From the NCBI RefSeq assembly GCF_016907335.1, contig NZ_JAFBBT010000001.1, forward strand, positions 1-64,000: a stretch of DNA of 64,000 nucleotides. The letters are read 5' to 3'. Below, one piece after another: positions 42,770 through 52,159 of the stretch. The notes under the pieces are model-generated. The model did no database searches and was not told the origin of the DNA. It saw nothing but the letters and a program-made list of their open reading frames with translations. This DNA is from Curtobacterium herbarum. GTDB lineage: Bacteria > Actinomycetota > Actinomycetes > Actinomycetales > Microbacteriaceae. Each line of letters starts with the position of its first letter. The stretch's first letter is position 1. Made by a program: the position numbers and the translations under genes.

Positions 42770-43423
42770 TCAGGCTCGCACCGCCTCGACCACCACGTTG
42801 CTGACCGACCGTTCGCCGTCCGGCCGCTGCAGGCACGTGATCACGACGAGCCGCCCCGGCGTGTTCGCCCACACCTCGGCGTCGGCGTGGATGTCGCCCT
42901 TGCCGACCGTCTCGGTGCGGGTGACGCGGTAGCGGACGTCGTCGACCGTGATCGCCGCCCCCGCCGCGATGCGCGGGCGCCCGGCCGCGACGTCGATGAG
43001 CGCGTTCCCGGGCCCGACACCGCCGCCGCGCAGGGAGTGCATCGCGACGAACACGGTGCCGTGGGCCGCATCGGTGGGGGCGACGCCGAGGTTCCGCACC
43101 CAGTACGCCGAGGTGAAGCCGGGAGGCTCGACCACGTCGTCGACGACGCTCAAGGCCCCGAGGGGCACGTCCAGACCGACGGACGGGGCCGCGAAGCGGC
43201 CGACCCCGGAGGGGGTGGCCGACGCGCTCGGGGCGGGTGCGGGGCCGTCCACCTGCACGGGGTGGCCGGCGAGGTCGAGGGTGGGCGGGCCTCCCGTCTG
43301 GCGGGTGTGGGGGAGCGTCAGGCCGACGATCGCGGTGACGACCATCCCGACCGCCAGCACGCCGGTGGCGGCGCCGAGGACGGATCCCCGGCGCCACCGC
43401 TTCGTCGTGTGTCGTGTCGTCAC
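42770..43423 (-). CDS. class F-type sortase
   Basis: 217 residues. N-terminal signal anchor (GVLAVGMVVTAIVGLTL), Pro/Ser/Ala linker, then the sortase barrel with catalytic His in VFVAMHSLRGG (H129) and catalytic Cys in LVVITCLQ (C197) with Arg at 200 or 205. It attaches proteins to the envelope or removes sorting signals on the outer face. It is encoded three bases after the stop of a membrane-anchored tyrosine phosphatase, which is a natural substrate candidate. Confidence 0.88.
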   Translation of the reverse strand: MTTRHTTKRWRRGSVLGAATGVLAVGMVVTAIVGLTLPHTRQTGGPPTLDLAGHPVQVDGPAPAPSASATPSGVGRFAAPSVGLDVPLGALSVVDDVVEPPGFTSAYWVRNLGVAPTDAAHGTVFVAMHSLRGGGVGPGNALIDVAAGRPRIAAGAAITVDDVRYRVTRTETVGKGDIHADAEVWANTPGRLVVITCLQRPDGERSVSNVVVEAVRA

Positions 43424-43426
43424 GAC

Positions 43427-45013
43427 TCAGCGGCCGCTGCGGAACTGGCCGTTGCTGGCCCGGCCGCGCAGGCGGAGCACGCCGAGGCCGGCGAGCAGGG
43501 CCGAACCGAGACCGCCGAGCAGGACCCACGGCAGGACGCCGCCGTCGGCGGGGCTGGCCACGACCGTGCCGCCCGTGGCGACGGACGGACCCGATGCGGA
43601 GGAGGACCGGACCGGGACGGTCGCCACGGTCGTGCCCCCGCGGGTCGTGGTGGTCCCGGTCGCCGAGCGGGCGACCAGGACGATGCGTGCCGCGGTGGTG
43701 ACGGCGGTCCCCTTCGCGTCGGCCAGGAACAGCGTGTGCGCGCCGGCGGCCAGGTCGGCCGGCAGGACGACGGAGGCCGAGACGGTCCCGGCCGCCGTCG
43801 CGGTGACCGTGCCGATCACGCGCGGGGTGGAGTGCACGACGACCGAGTAGACCGCACCGGGCGTGAGTCCGGCGCTCGTGATCGTCACGGCGGAGCCGGG
43901 CGCGAACGGGCCGTGGGCGGCGGGGCCGTTCGCGACGACGGACAGGGCGGGCTGCTGCACGGTGACGCGGTACTGCTTCGTCGTCGTGCCGTCCGCCGCG
44001 GTCACCGTGACGACGGCGCTGCGACCGGTGACGGCCACCGAGGAGGTCGCTGCCGAGTTCGTCGTCGTGACGTGCACGTCCGCGGCGGTCAGCGCGGTCA
44101 GCGGTGCGGTGACGGTCGCGCCGGCCGGGGTCGCGGCAGCGGCGAGCGGCACGGTGACCCCACCGACGGTGACGGCCGAGGCAGAGGCGTCGTCGGAGAC
44201 GAGGAACCGGGCACGGAGGGCCGCGACCTCGGCCGGGGTGACACCGATGGTCTTCGACAGGTACGAGTCCATGCCCGCGTACTTCGTCGCGACGTCGTGC
44301 TCGAAGGTGCCCTGCAGCAGCTGCGGGGTGGCCCACGTGACGCCGAGCTGGGTGTTCGAGAGCAGGTAGTCGTGCAGGACGTCCGCGCTGTCGACGCCCA
44401 GGACCCGGTCGAGCAGGTCGATGACGGTGCCGGTGCGGTCCATGCCGTGGGAGCAGTGGATGAGCACGGTGCCGGTCGTGTGCGTCGCCAGGATCTGGAG
44501 CACCTGGGCGTAGGCGCTGATCATCGGGCCGCGGTCCGCAGCGTCGACGTAGCCCTTGTCGGTCAGGTCGTGGTACATCACGGTGTCGTCCGGGTAGTCG
44601 CCGTCGGCGCCGAACATCGAGATGTCGACGACCTTTGCGCCCGGGATCGTCACGTCGGGCTTCGCCGCGACCTGACCGGGCGTGCGGAGGTCGACGACGA
44701 GGTCCACGTGGTACTTGCCCGCGAGCGTCTGGGCGCCGGCGGCCGTGACCTTGTCGAGCGACTCGGAGCGGATCAGCCGCGTTGCGTCGACCCGGCGTCC
44801 GTCGAGTCCGGTGAAGGCGCCGAGCTCGCGGCCGTTCACCATGCCGGGGACGTCGGTGACCGGGTGGTCCTGCGCGGTGAACGCGGGCTGCAGGCCGCTG
44901 TCGGCGCTCGCCGTGGTGGTCGAGAGGCAGACGGAGCCGAAGACGGCGGCGGCAGCGGTGGCGATGGACGCGGCTCGGAACAGCGCGTGTGCTCGGGCGG
45001 GACGGTTGGGCAC
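43427..45013 (-). CDS. surface-anchored tyrosine phosphatase with Ig-like repeats
   Basis: 528 residues. Signal peptide (to about residue 38, TTTASA-D), then a tyrosine/dual-specificity phosphatase of the Y_phosphatase3 type with VVDLR (107-110) and the active-site loop HCSHGMDRTG (C187, R193). Two Ig/Big-like modules follow (about 285-470), then a Ser/Thr/Gly linker, one transmembrane helix (LPWVLLGGLGSALLAGLGV) and a short basic tail RLRGRASNGQ. No LPxTG is visible; a sequence SVATGG precedes the helix. The neighbouring sortase may process it. Confidence 0.88.
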   Translation of the reverse strand: MPNRPARAHALFRAASIATAAAAVFGSVCLSTTTASADSGLQPAFTAQDHPVTDVPGMVNGRELGAFTGLDGRRVDATRLIRSESLDKVTAAGAQTLAGKYHVDLVVDLRTPGQVAAKPDVTIPGAKVVDISMFGADGDYPDDTVMYHDLTDKGYVDAADRGPMISAYAQVLQILATHTTGTVLIHCSHGMDRTGTVIDLLDRVLGVDSADVLHDYLLSNTQLGVTWATPQLLQGTFEHDVATKYAGMDSYLSKTIGVTPAEVAALRARFLVSDDASASAVTVGGVTVPLAAAATPAGATVTAPLTALTAADVHVTTTNSAATSSVAVTGRSAVVTVTAADGTTTKQYRVTVQQPALSVVANGPAAHGPFAPGSAVTITSAGLTPGAVYSVVVHSTPRVIGTVTATAAGTVSASVVLPADLAAGAHTLFLADAKGTAVTTAARIVLVARSATGTTTTRGGTTVATVPVRSSSASGPSVATGGTVVASPADGGVLPWVLLGGLGSALLAGLGVLRLRGRASNGQFRSGR

Positions 45014-45242
45014 GGGGCTCCTCGTTCGGGTACGGGTACGTGTCCGCCTGCGACCAGGGGGTCGGCGATACGGCGGGTACCGAGAACGATCGGGGTCTGT
45101 CCGGGCCGTTCGGTGAACAGTGCGCGACGGCAGACTTTCTGCGCGGTGAGCCAGCGCTCAGGATGGCGATCGGCGCTGCTCCTCGTCGAGGGACGCGCTG
45201 TGCCCGCTACCGTGAGGGGATGACCACACGACGGGCCCGGGC

Positions 45243-46256
45243 GTGAGCCACGCCGTCCCGACGATCCTCGACGTCGCCGCTGCCGCCGGCGTCTCGAAGT
45301 CCGTCGTCTCGCGGGCGCTCGCCGGGGCCTACGGGGTCGCACCGGCGACGGTGGAGCGGGTGAAGCAGGCCGCCAGCGACCTCGGCTACGTGGCGAACGC
45401 GAACGCCCGGGGCATGTCCGCGCACCGGACCCACACGGTCGGCGCGTTCGTGCGTGACGCCTCCACCCCGTTCTACGGGCACCTGCTGACGGCGTTCCAG
45501 CTGCGCGCCGCCGAGCGCGGGTACCGGGTCGTCACGGCGACCGGGGCCGGGTCGTTCTCGATCGCGGAGGAACGGCGTGCGCTCGAGACGTTGGTCGCGT
45601 TGCGGGTCGAGGGGCTCATCGTCTGCAGCGGCGCCCTGCCCGTGGAGGACGTCCTGCCGTTCGCGCAGCGCATCCCGACGGTGGTCGCCGGGCGTCCGGA
45701 GCGGGACGAGTCGGTCAGCAGCGTCTACTGCGACGAGCACGGTGGCGGGACGGCGCTGGCGGACCGGGTCGCCGACCTGGGCCACGAGCGGGTCGCGGTC
45801 TTCACGGTCGCCCGGTCGGGGTCGCTGACGCAGTCGGCCCGCACGGACGCGATGGCCCGGCAGCTGGGCGCGCGGGGTGTCGACGTGGTGCTGGTCCGCC
45901 TGGAGGACCACGGCGACGACCCGCGCCGGCTCGACTCCGCCGTGGACCACGTGGTGGCGGTCGGGGGCGTGACGGCGATCATGGCGCCGAGCGACCACTG
46001 GGCGGTGGGTGTCCTCGAGGCGATGCGCCGCCGCGGGCTCCGGGCGCCGGAGGACCTGTCCGTCACCGGGTACGACGGCATCATGCCGTTCGCCACCGAG
46101 CTGTTCGGCATCACCTCGTGGCGGCAGCCGCTCGACGTGATCGGGTCCCTGTCGGTGGACGACGTGGTCGACCAGATCGACGGGGTGACCTCGCGGGCGA
46201 CGCACACCGCCATCGACGGCACGCTGGTTCCGGGCCGGACGCTCGCCCCGCGCTGA
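45243..46256 (+). CDS. LacI-family transcriptional regulator
   Basis: 337 residues from GTG at 45243. HTH at residues about 5-50 (TILDVAAAAGVSKSVVSRALAG), followed by the sugar-binding-protein-like effector domain (TVGAFVRDASTPFYGHLL, VVAGRPERDE, VTGYDGI). No sugar gene adjoins it. It could control the 2H phosphoesterase that follows or genes elsewhere; a LacI-type operator sits 120 bases downstream. Confidence 0.92.
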   Translation: MSHAVPTILDVAAAAGVSKSVVSRALAGAYGVAPATVERVKQAASDLGYVANANARGMSAHRTHTVGAFVRDASTPFYGHLLTAFQLRAAERGYRVVTATGAGSFSIAEERRALETLVALRVEGLIVCSGALPVEDVLPFAQRIPTVVAGRPERDESVSSVYCDEHGGGTALADRVADLGHERVAVFTVARSGSLTQSARTDAMARQLGARGVDVVLVRLEDHGDDPRRLDSAVDHVVAVGGVTAIMAPSDHWAVGVLEAMRRRGLRAPEDLSVTGYDGIMPFATELFGITSWRQPLDVIGSLSVDDVVDQIDGVTSRATHTAIDGTLVPGRTLAPR

Positions 46257-46263
46257 ACGCCAC

Positions 46264-46294
46264 GGCAGCACGGCAGCAGGGCAGCACGGCAGCA
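46264..46294. repeat. four GGCAGCA units with about 8-bp spacing
   Basis: GGCAGCA recurs at 46264, 46272, 46280 and 46288, just after the LacI gene stop. It is a simple short tandem repeat. Confidence 0.7.
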
Positions 46295-46377
46295 GGACGG
46301 TGCCGTTCGCGTCACCACCCGTTCACCTGCTCGTCGCCGTCCAGACGACCACCGCGGGGGCGCTGGTGACCACGATG

Positions 46378-46389
46378 GGGAACGTTCCC
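46378..46389. promoter_or_regulatory. LacI-type operator
   Basis: GGGAACGTTCCC is a perfect 12-bp palindrome with the central CG and AACGTT core typical of LacI-family operators. It lies 27 bases upstream of the 2H phosphoesterase ATG, between two LacI-type regulators. Confidence 0.75.
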
Positions 46390-46415
46390 TAAACGTGCTC
46401 GACCGAACGGATCCC

Positions 46416-47081
46416 ATGACCCAGTCCGACCCCGCCGACCGCACCCAGCGCCCCCTCGACGCCACCGACCCCTACCGGTACGGCGTCTACCTGCGCCCCG
46501 ACGCCCGCACCTGCCGCGCCGTCACGGTCGTCACCGACCAGCTCCGCGCCCAGTACGGCCTGGTGTCCGCCGGCGCGTTCCCGCCCCACGCCACCCTGGT
46601 CGGCAGCCAGCCGTTCGGCCGCGACGTCACCGAGGTCGTCCAGGCGCTGACGACGCTGCTCGCCGACAGTCCGGCGTTCGACGTCCACAACGCCGGCGCC
46701 CGCGGGCAGGGCATCGGCTACGTGTACGACGTCGCCGAACGCCCCGACGGCACCCTGAACCAGGACTTCATCCAGCTCGCCGCGGACGTCGACGCCGCGG
46801 TCGCCCCGTTCCGCCGCTCGATGGACTCGCCGCCGCCGAACGACTACCTGCCGGAGAAGTGGCGCGCACACCTGTCGCTCGCCTCGCACGACCTCTACGA
46901 CCGCCCGGACCTGCGCGACGAGGTCGGTGCCTTCATCCGCGAGCTCGACGTCGACGTGCCGTCCGGCTTCCGTGGCGACACCGTCGTCCTCTACCGGACG
47001 GCCAGCCCGGACTGGAGCGGCCGCTGGTGGCACACGATGACCTGGGAGCACGTCCACACCTGGACCCTCACCGGTCGATGA
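46416..47081 (+). CDS. 2H phosphoesterase / RNA ligase-like protein
   Basis: 221 residues from ATG at 46416 (a GTG at 46395 is an alternative). It has the two HxT/S signatures of 2H phosphoesterases: PPHATLVGSQPF and WRAHLSLAS. Members cleave cyclic phosphates in nucleotides and RNA (2',3'-cyclic phosphodiesterase/2'-5' ligase family). The ATGA overlap couples it to the second LacI regulator, and a LacI-type operator precedes it, so the pair may be autoregulated. The substrate is unknown. Confidence 0.88.
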   Translation: MTQSDPADRTQRPLDATDPYRYGVYLRPDARTCRAVTVVTDQLRAQYGLVSAGAFPPHATLVGSQPFGRDVTEVVQALTTLLADSPAFDVHNAGARGQGIGYVYDVAERPDGTLNQDFIQLAADVDAAVAPFRRSMDSPPPNDYLPEKWRAHLSLASHDLYDRPDLRDEVGAFIRELDVDVPSGFRGDTVVLYRTASPDWSGRWWHTMTWEHVHTWTLTGR

Positions 47082-48100
47082 CGATCACCCTCGCCGAGGT
47101 GGCGCGAGCGACCGGGCTGTCCCGGTCGCTCGTCTCCCTCGCCCTCCGCGGCGACGACGGGGTGTCCGCACCGTGTCGGGAACGGGTGGTGCGCGCGGCG
47201 GACGAGCTGGGCCTCCCGGTCGGCGCCCTGGCGCGGCGACGCGCCTCCGGCGACCCGCTCGTGCTCGGCGTGCTCGTCACCGACGCGGAACACCCGTTCC
47301 ACGCCGAGGTGCTCGCGAGTGCGCACGTCACGGCGGCGACCCTCGGGTTCGCCCTCCGGGTCGTCGACGCGGGGCGCGACGACGCACGCCTGGTGGCCGG
47401 ACTGGAGGCCCTCACCACCTCCGCCAAGTCGGCCGACGGTGTCCTCGGGGTCGCGGTGGTGAGCAGTCGGCTCGCGCCGGCGCGGGTGGTCGCAGCCGCG
47501 CGTCGGGTGCCGGTGGCCGTCCTCGGGTCGGGGGCGGGCCTCCTGGCCGGGGTCGGGGTCGACACGGTGGGTGTCGACGAGGAGTCCGGCATGCGGGACC
47601 TGCTGCTGTACCTGGCGTCGCTCGGGCACGTCCGGACCTGCTTCGTGGCGGAGTCCGCGTTCCCGTCGACGACACGGCGAGGCCGGGTGCACGCCGAGGT
47701 CTCCGGCTGGCTCGGGGCGCCCGGGGAGCAGTGCACGGCGGACATCGACACCCTCGTGGCGGAGCCCGCACGGGTCGCCCGCCACCTGGACGACGGCGTG
47801 ACGGCGTTCGTCGCGGCGAACGACGCGACCGCGGCACGGCTGCTGGCGGCTGCCCACGGAGCCGGACTCGACCTGCCGACGGTGGCCGTCGTCACCGGGT
47901 TCGACGGCACCGTGCTGGCGGAACGGTTGGACCTGACGAGTGTCGGACAACCGTGTCGCCGGATGGGCGCGCGGGTCGTCGAGCTCGTCGTCGAACGGCT
48001 GCGGGGGCGGCGCGTCGACCGGCACGAGGTGTGGCCGACGGCGCTCGTGCCGCGGTGCCGGCCGCGGTCCGCGCTGCCGTCCGCGCACTCGGAGGCTTAG
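47078..48100 (+). CDS. LacI-family transcriptional regulator, coupled to 2H phosphoesterase
   Basis: 340 residues. HTH at residues 4-48 (ITLAEVARATGLSRSLVSLALRG), effector domain with LGVLVTDAEHPFHAEVLA, VDTVGVDEESGMRDLLLYLASLGH and VAVVTGFDG. It overlaps the upstream phosphoesterase by ATGA and converges with an ABC exporter whose stop codon overlaps its own. Probably represses its own operon through GGGAACGTTCCC. Confidence 0.92.
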   Translation: MTITLAEVARATGLSRSLVSLALRGDDGVSAPCRERVVRAADELGLPVGALARRRASGDPLVLGVLVTDAEHPFHAEVLASAHVTAATLGFALRVVDAGRDDARLVAGLEALTTSAKSADGVLGVAVVSSRLAPARVVAAARRVPVAVLGSGAGLLAGVGVDTVGVDEESGMRDLLLYLASLGHVRTCFVAESAFPSTTRRGRVHAEVSGWLGAPGEQCTADIDTLVAEPARVARHLDDGVTAFVAANDATAARLLAAAHGAGLDLPTVAVVTGFDGTVLAERLDLTSVGQPCRRMGARVVELVVERLRGRRVDRHEVWPTALVPRCRPRSALPSAHSEA

Positions 48101-49998
48101 ACCGCGCCGATCGCTTCCTCGTCCGCCACCGCTTCCTTCTGCACCGCGAACTGGGTCCGGTGCAGCTCCTCGTACCGTCCGCCCGCGGCCAGCAGTTCCT
48201 CGTGCGTCCCGCGCTCGACGATCGCGCCGTCCTCGACCACCAGGATCAGGTCGGCGCTGCGGATGGTGGAGAGGCGGTGCGCGATCACCATCGCCGTGCG
48301 CCCCTCGAGCGCCTCGCTGAGGGCGGCCTGCACGGCGGCCTCGGACGTGGAGTCCAGCGCTGCCGTCGCCTCGTCGAGGATGACGACCCGCGGCTGCGCG
48401 AGCAGGAGCCGTGCGATGGTCATCCGCTGGCGCTCCCCGCCCGACAGCCGGTAGCCGCGCTCGCCGACCATGGTGTCGAGCTGGTCCGGCAGGGACCGGA
48501 TGAGCGGCTCGAGCCGTGCACGGCGGACGGCGTCCCAGACCTCGTCCTCGGTCGCCTCGGGGCGGGCGAGACGCAGGTTCGACAGGATCGTCTCGTGGAA
48601 CAGGTGGCCGTCCTGGGTCACCATGCCCATGGTGTGCCGCATCGAACTGAACGTGACGTCACGGACGTCCGTTCCACCCAGGCGGACGGCGCCGCTGTCG
48701 ACGTCGTAGAGGCGTGACAGCAGCTGCGCGATCGTGGACTTGCCGGCACCGGACGTGCCGACGAGGGCGACGGTCTGCCCCGGCTCGATCCGGAAGGACA
48801 CACCGTGCAGGACCTCGTCGCCGCCGCGGGTGTCGAGCGTGGCGACCTCCTCGAGCGAGGCCAGGGACACCTTGTCGGCGGACGGGTAGGCGAACCGGAC
48901 GTCGTCGAACTCCACGGCGACCGGGCCCTCGGGGACGGTGACGGCGTCGGGCTTCTCCTGGATGAGCGGCTGCAGGTCCAGCACCTCGAAGACGCGCTCG
49001 AAGCTGACGACGGCGCTCATGATCTCCACCCGTGCGTTCGCCAGGCTGGTCAGCGGCGCGTACAGGCGGGTGAGCAGGAGGGCCAGGGTCACGACGTCGC
49101 CGGTGTTCAGCTGGCCACCGAGTGCCAGCGAACCGCCGACCCCGTAGACGAGTGCGAGTGCGAGCGCGGAGACCAGGGTGAGCGCGGTGACGAAGACGAA
49201 CTGCAGCAGCGCGCTCCGGACCCCGATGTCCCGGACCCGGGCGGCGCGGACGCGGAACTCCTCGGCCTCCTCGTCGGGGCGGCCGAAGAGCTTGACGAGC
49301 GTGGCGCCGGGCGCCGAGAACCGCTCGGTCATCTGCGTGCTCATCGCGGAGTTGTGGTCGGCGGCCTCACGGCGGAGCGCGGCCAGGCGGCTGCCCATCC
49401 GGCGTGCGGGGATGAGGAAGACCGGGAGCATGACCACCGCGAGCACCGTCACGAGCCAGGAGGTGCTGAGCATCACGACCAGGGTGAGGACCAGCGCCAC
49501 GATGTTCGTGACCACGCCGGACAGCGTGCCGCTGAAGGCCTGCTGCGCGCCGATCACGTCGTTGTTGAGCCGGCTCACGAGCGCGCCGGTCCGGGTGCGG
49601 GTGAAGAACGCGATCGGCATCTTCTGCACGTGGTTGAACACGGCGGTGCGGAGGTCCAGGATCACGCCCTCACCGATCCGCGCCGAGTACCAGCGGGTCA
49701 CGAGTGACGTGGCGGCGTCCGCGACGGCGACCAGGGCGATGACGACGGCGAGCCAGACGATCGTGCCGACCGCGCCCCGGGCGGCGATGACGTCGACCAC
49801 CTGACCGGCGAGCACCGGCGTCGCGACCGCCAGGAACGCCCCCACGACGGACAGCAGGATGAAGACCACGAGCTTCGACCGGTACGGCACGGCGAACGTC
49901 ATGATCCGCCGCACGGACGCGCGGGAGATGCCGTGCTTGCCGTCCCGGGCGGTCGAGATCTTGTACAGCGAGCTCCAGGCCACGCCTTCCATGCTCAT
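48097..49998 (-). CDS. ABC-type exporter (ABCB-like, fused permease-ATPase)
   Basis: 633 residues. Six membrane helices in the first 340 residues (ABC transmembrane type 1), then an ATP-binding domain with Walker A GTSGAGKST, Q-loop VTQDGHLF, signature LSGGERQR and Walker B VVILDEATAALD, H-loop AHRLST. Half-transporters of this type export drugs or lipids as dimers. No partner gene adjoins. The start at 49998 has GGAGGGAAC upstream; the stop overlaps the convergent LacI gene. Confidence 0.93.
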   Translation of the reverse strand: MSMEGVAWSSLYKISTARDGKHGISRASVRRIMTFAVPYRSKLVVFILLSVVGAFLAVATPVLAGQVVDVIAARGAVGTIVWLAVVIALVAVADAATSLVTRWYSARIGEGVILDLRTAVFNHVQKMPIAFFTRTRTGALVSRLNNDVIGAQQAFSGTLSGVVTNIVALVLTLVVMLSTSWLVTVLAVVMLPVFLIPARRMGSRLAALRREAADHNSAMSTQMTERFSAPGATLVKLFGRPDEEAEEFRVRAARVRDIGVRSALLQFVFVTALTLVSALALALVYGVGGSLALGGQLNTGDVVTLALLLTRLYAPLTSLANARVEIMSAVVSFERVFEVLDLQPLIQEKPDAVTVPEGPVAVEFDDVRFAYPSADKVSLASLEEVATLDTRGGDEVLHGVSFRIEPGQTVALVGTSGAGKSTIAQLLSRLYDVDSGAVRLGGTDVRDVTFSSMRHTMGMVTQDGHLFHETILSNLRLARPEATEDEVWDAVRRARLEPLIRSLPDQLDTMVGERGYRLSGGERQRMTIARLLLAQPRVVILDEATAALDSTSEAAVQAALSEALEGRTAMVIAHRLSTIRSADLILVVEDGAIVERGTHEELLAAGGRYEELHRTQFAVQKEAVADEEAIGAV

Positions 49999-50165
49999 GA
50001 CAGTTCCCTCCGTGGTCAGCCGTGCCCTGCTGCGGTGACGGGTGCCCGGATGGTGACGGGGTCCGCGGCGGCGGTGGCGACCAGGGAGTCAGGATACGGC
50101 TCGACCGGCACGCGGCGGGTGAGCGGTGTGCGCAACGCGGCTGGCGCGGGCGACGCGTGTGGCGG

Positions 50166-50191
50166 AGTTGTCTGGATTTCTGGACTGGTTC
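50166..50191. promoter_or_regulatory. putative PhnF operator upstream of phnD
   Basis: GTTGTCTG-GA-TTTCTGGA (50167-50184) matches, except for the two central bases, the reverse complement of the site between phnF and phnG. The surrounding 49999-50299 region has no gene. Confidence 0.75.
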
Positions 50192-50299
50192 ACGGATTGG
50201 CCACCGAGGGAGGGGTTCCACTCCACCTCCCGTCCTTACCGTCACCGTGACACGACCGCGGATCGACTGCGGCAGCGTGCACGACCGGAAGGCCCTCCC

Positions 50300-51283
50300 A
50301 TGCATCTGTCCCGAAGCAAGCGCATCGGCATCGTCGGCTCCGTCCTGACCCTCGCGGTGGTCGCCCTGACCGGTTGCTCGGGGAGCAGCACCGCCGCGAC
50401 CGGCGACGGCCCGGCCGCAGGCTCCTCCTCGTCCGGCAGCTGGGCGAAGTCCCAGGGCACGATCGTCTTCGGTGCCGTCCCCGACCAGGCCGGTTCCGAC
50501 GCGAACAACAAGCCGCTCGAGGACTACATCGCGAAGGAGACCGGCTACAAGGTGGAGTACTACCCCACCGCCGACTACACCGCGCTCATCGCCGCCTCGG
50601 TCGCCGGCAAGGTCGACGTGATGTCCTCCGGTGGTCTGCAGTACGTCCAGGCGACCAACAAGGGCGCGGCGCTGATGCCGGTGGCCGCGACGCTGAGCTC
50701 GCCGGACGTCGAGGACCCCGGGTACTACTCCGTGGCCATCACCAAGGCCGGCTCGTCGATCACCTCGTTGAAGCAGGCCAAGGGCAAGACCGTCTGCTTC
50801 GTGGACCCGAACTCCACCTCGGGCTTCCTGTTCGGGCTCTACCAGCTGTCCAAGGCCGGCGTCGACGTCTCCACCTCGGGGACGGACGCCAGCGGCAACC
50901 CGAAGTTCACGGCGTTCACCGCGTACTTCGCCGGTGCGCACGACAAGTCCGAGCAGGCCGTGGCATCGGGACAGTGCGACCTCGGGTTCGCCGAGGACTC
51001 GGTCGCCGAGCCGGCCGTGAAGAAGGGCGACATCACGGCCCTCGGCAAGCAGTACGTCCCCGGAGGCCCGCTCTCGATCTCGACGAAGCTGCCGAAGGAC
51101 GTCCAGACGAAGCTCGCCAAGGTCCTGTCGGGTGCATCGCCGGACGCCATCAAGAAGGCCGGGATCACCCTGACCGACGGCTTCACCCAGGGGTACTTCG
51201 GGGTCCGGGCCGAGGACGCGTCGTACTACAAGTCGATCCGCGACCTCTGCTCCACCATCCCCAGCGCCGACTGCGCCAAGTGA
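50300..51283 (+). CDS. phnD: phosphonate ABC transporter substrate-binding lipoprotein
   Basis: 327 residues. Lipoprotein signal with LTGC (residues 23-26). The mature part is a PhnD-type periplasmic-binding fold: IVFGAVPDQAGSDANNKPLEDYIAKETGY at the N-terminus, VDVMSSGGLQY and KTVCFVDPNSTSGFLFG motifs of the PhnD/phosphite family. It binds phosphonate (or phosphite) and delivers it to the PhnC/PhnE transporter encoded next. The ATG at 50300 lies about 110 bases after the PhnF-like operator. Confidence 0.95.
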   Translation: MHLSRSKRIGIVGSVLTLAVVALTGCSGSSTAATGDGPAAGSSSSGSWAKSQGTIVFGAVPDQAGSDANNKPLEDYIAKETGYKVEYYPTADYTALIAASVAGKVDVMSSGGLQYVQATNKGAALMPVAATLSSPDVEDPGYYSVAITKAGSSITSLKQAKGKTVCFVDPNSTSGFLFGLYQLSKAGVDVSTSGTDASGNPKFTAFTAYFAGAHDKSEQAVASGQCDLGFAEDSVAEPAVKKGDITALGKQYVPGGPLSISTKLPKDVQTKLAKVLSGASPDAIKKAGITLTDGFTQGYFGVRAEDASYYKSIRDLCSTIPSADCAK

Positions 51284-51313
51284 CGCGCGGGACCCGGACG
51301 AGGGACTGACACC

Positions 51314-52159
51314 ATGCACCGCACGACGACCTCCCCGGTGATCTCCGTCAGCGGGGTCACGAAGGACTTCGGCACCACGAGGGCACTCGACCACGTCGAC
51401 CTGTCCGTCGAGCAGGGGGAGGTCGTCGTGCTGCTCGGGTTGTCCGGGTCCGGCAAGTCGACGCTGTTGCGGCACGTCAACGGACTCGAACGGCCGAGCT
51501 CCGGTTCGGTCCGCGTCCTCGGCCAGGAGGTCCCCACGCTGCGTCCGCGCGCGTTGCGGACCATGCGTGGCCGCGTCGCCATGGTCTTCCAGCAGTTCGA
51601 GCTCGTCCCCGCCCTGACGGTCCTCGAGAACGTCCTGACCGGAGCGCTCTCACGGCTCCGCGGACCGCGGCTCGGCGTCTGGTCCTACCCGCGGGCCGTC
51701 CGGACCGCGGCGTTGACCCACCTGGACCGAGTCGGCCTGCTCGAGAAGGCCCACCAGCGGGCCGACGAGCTCTCCGGTGGGCAGCAGCAGCGCGTCGCGA
51801 TCGCGCGCGCCCTCATGCAGGACCCGGAGATCCTGCTCGCCGACGAACCGGTCGCGTCACTCGACCCGGAGTCGAGCGCGCAGGTCATGCGACTCATCCG
51901 GGAGATCGCCGCGGACGACGGCCTCACGGTCGTGTGCAGCCTGCACCAGGTCGACATCGCGCTCGGCTGGGGTGACCGCATCGTCGGTCTCCGGCACGGT
52001 GCGGTCGTCCTGGACCTGCCGACCGCCGGCATCAGCAAGGCGCAGGTGATGGAGATCTACGGCCGGGTGAGCACCTCGTCGGCCGAGATCCGGGTCATCG
52101 CGACCGAGCTCGGCGACGTCGAGCTGCTCGACGCAGCCCGGTCGACGGGGGACCGGTGA
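51314..52159 (+). CDS. phnC: phosphonate ABC transporter ATPase
   Basis: 281 residues. Walker A GLSGSGKS (42-49), signature LSGGQQQRVAIARAL, Walker B ILLADEPVASLDP and H-loop CSLHQVDIA are typical of PhnC. It drives uptake through PhnE. Four-base GTGA overlap with the permease gene shows translational coupling. Confidence 0.96.
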   Translation: MHRTTTSPVISVSGVTKDFGTTRALDHVDLSVEQGEVVVLLGLSGSGKSTLLRHVNGLERPSSGSVRVLGQEVPTLRPRALRTMRGRVAMVFQQFELVPALTVLENVLTGALSRLRGPRLGVWSYPRAVRTAALTHLDRVGLLEKAHQRADELSGGQQQRVAIARALMQDPEILLADEPVASLDPESSAQVMRLIREIAADDGLTVVCSLHQVDIALGWGDRIVGLRHGAVVLDLPTAGISKAQVMEIYGRVSTSSAEIRVIATELGDVELLDAARSTGDR

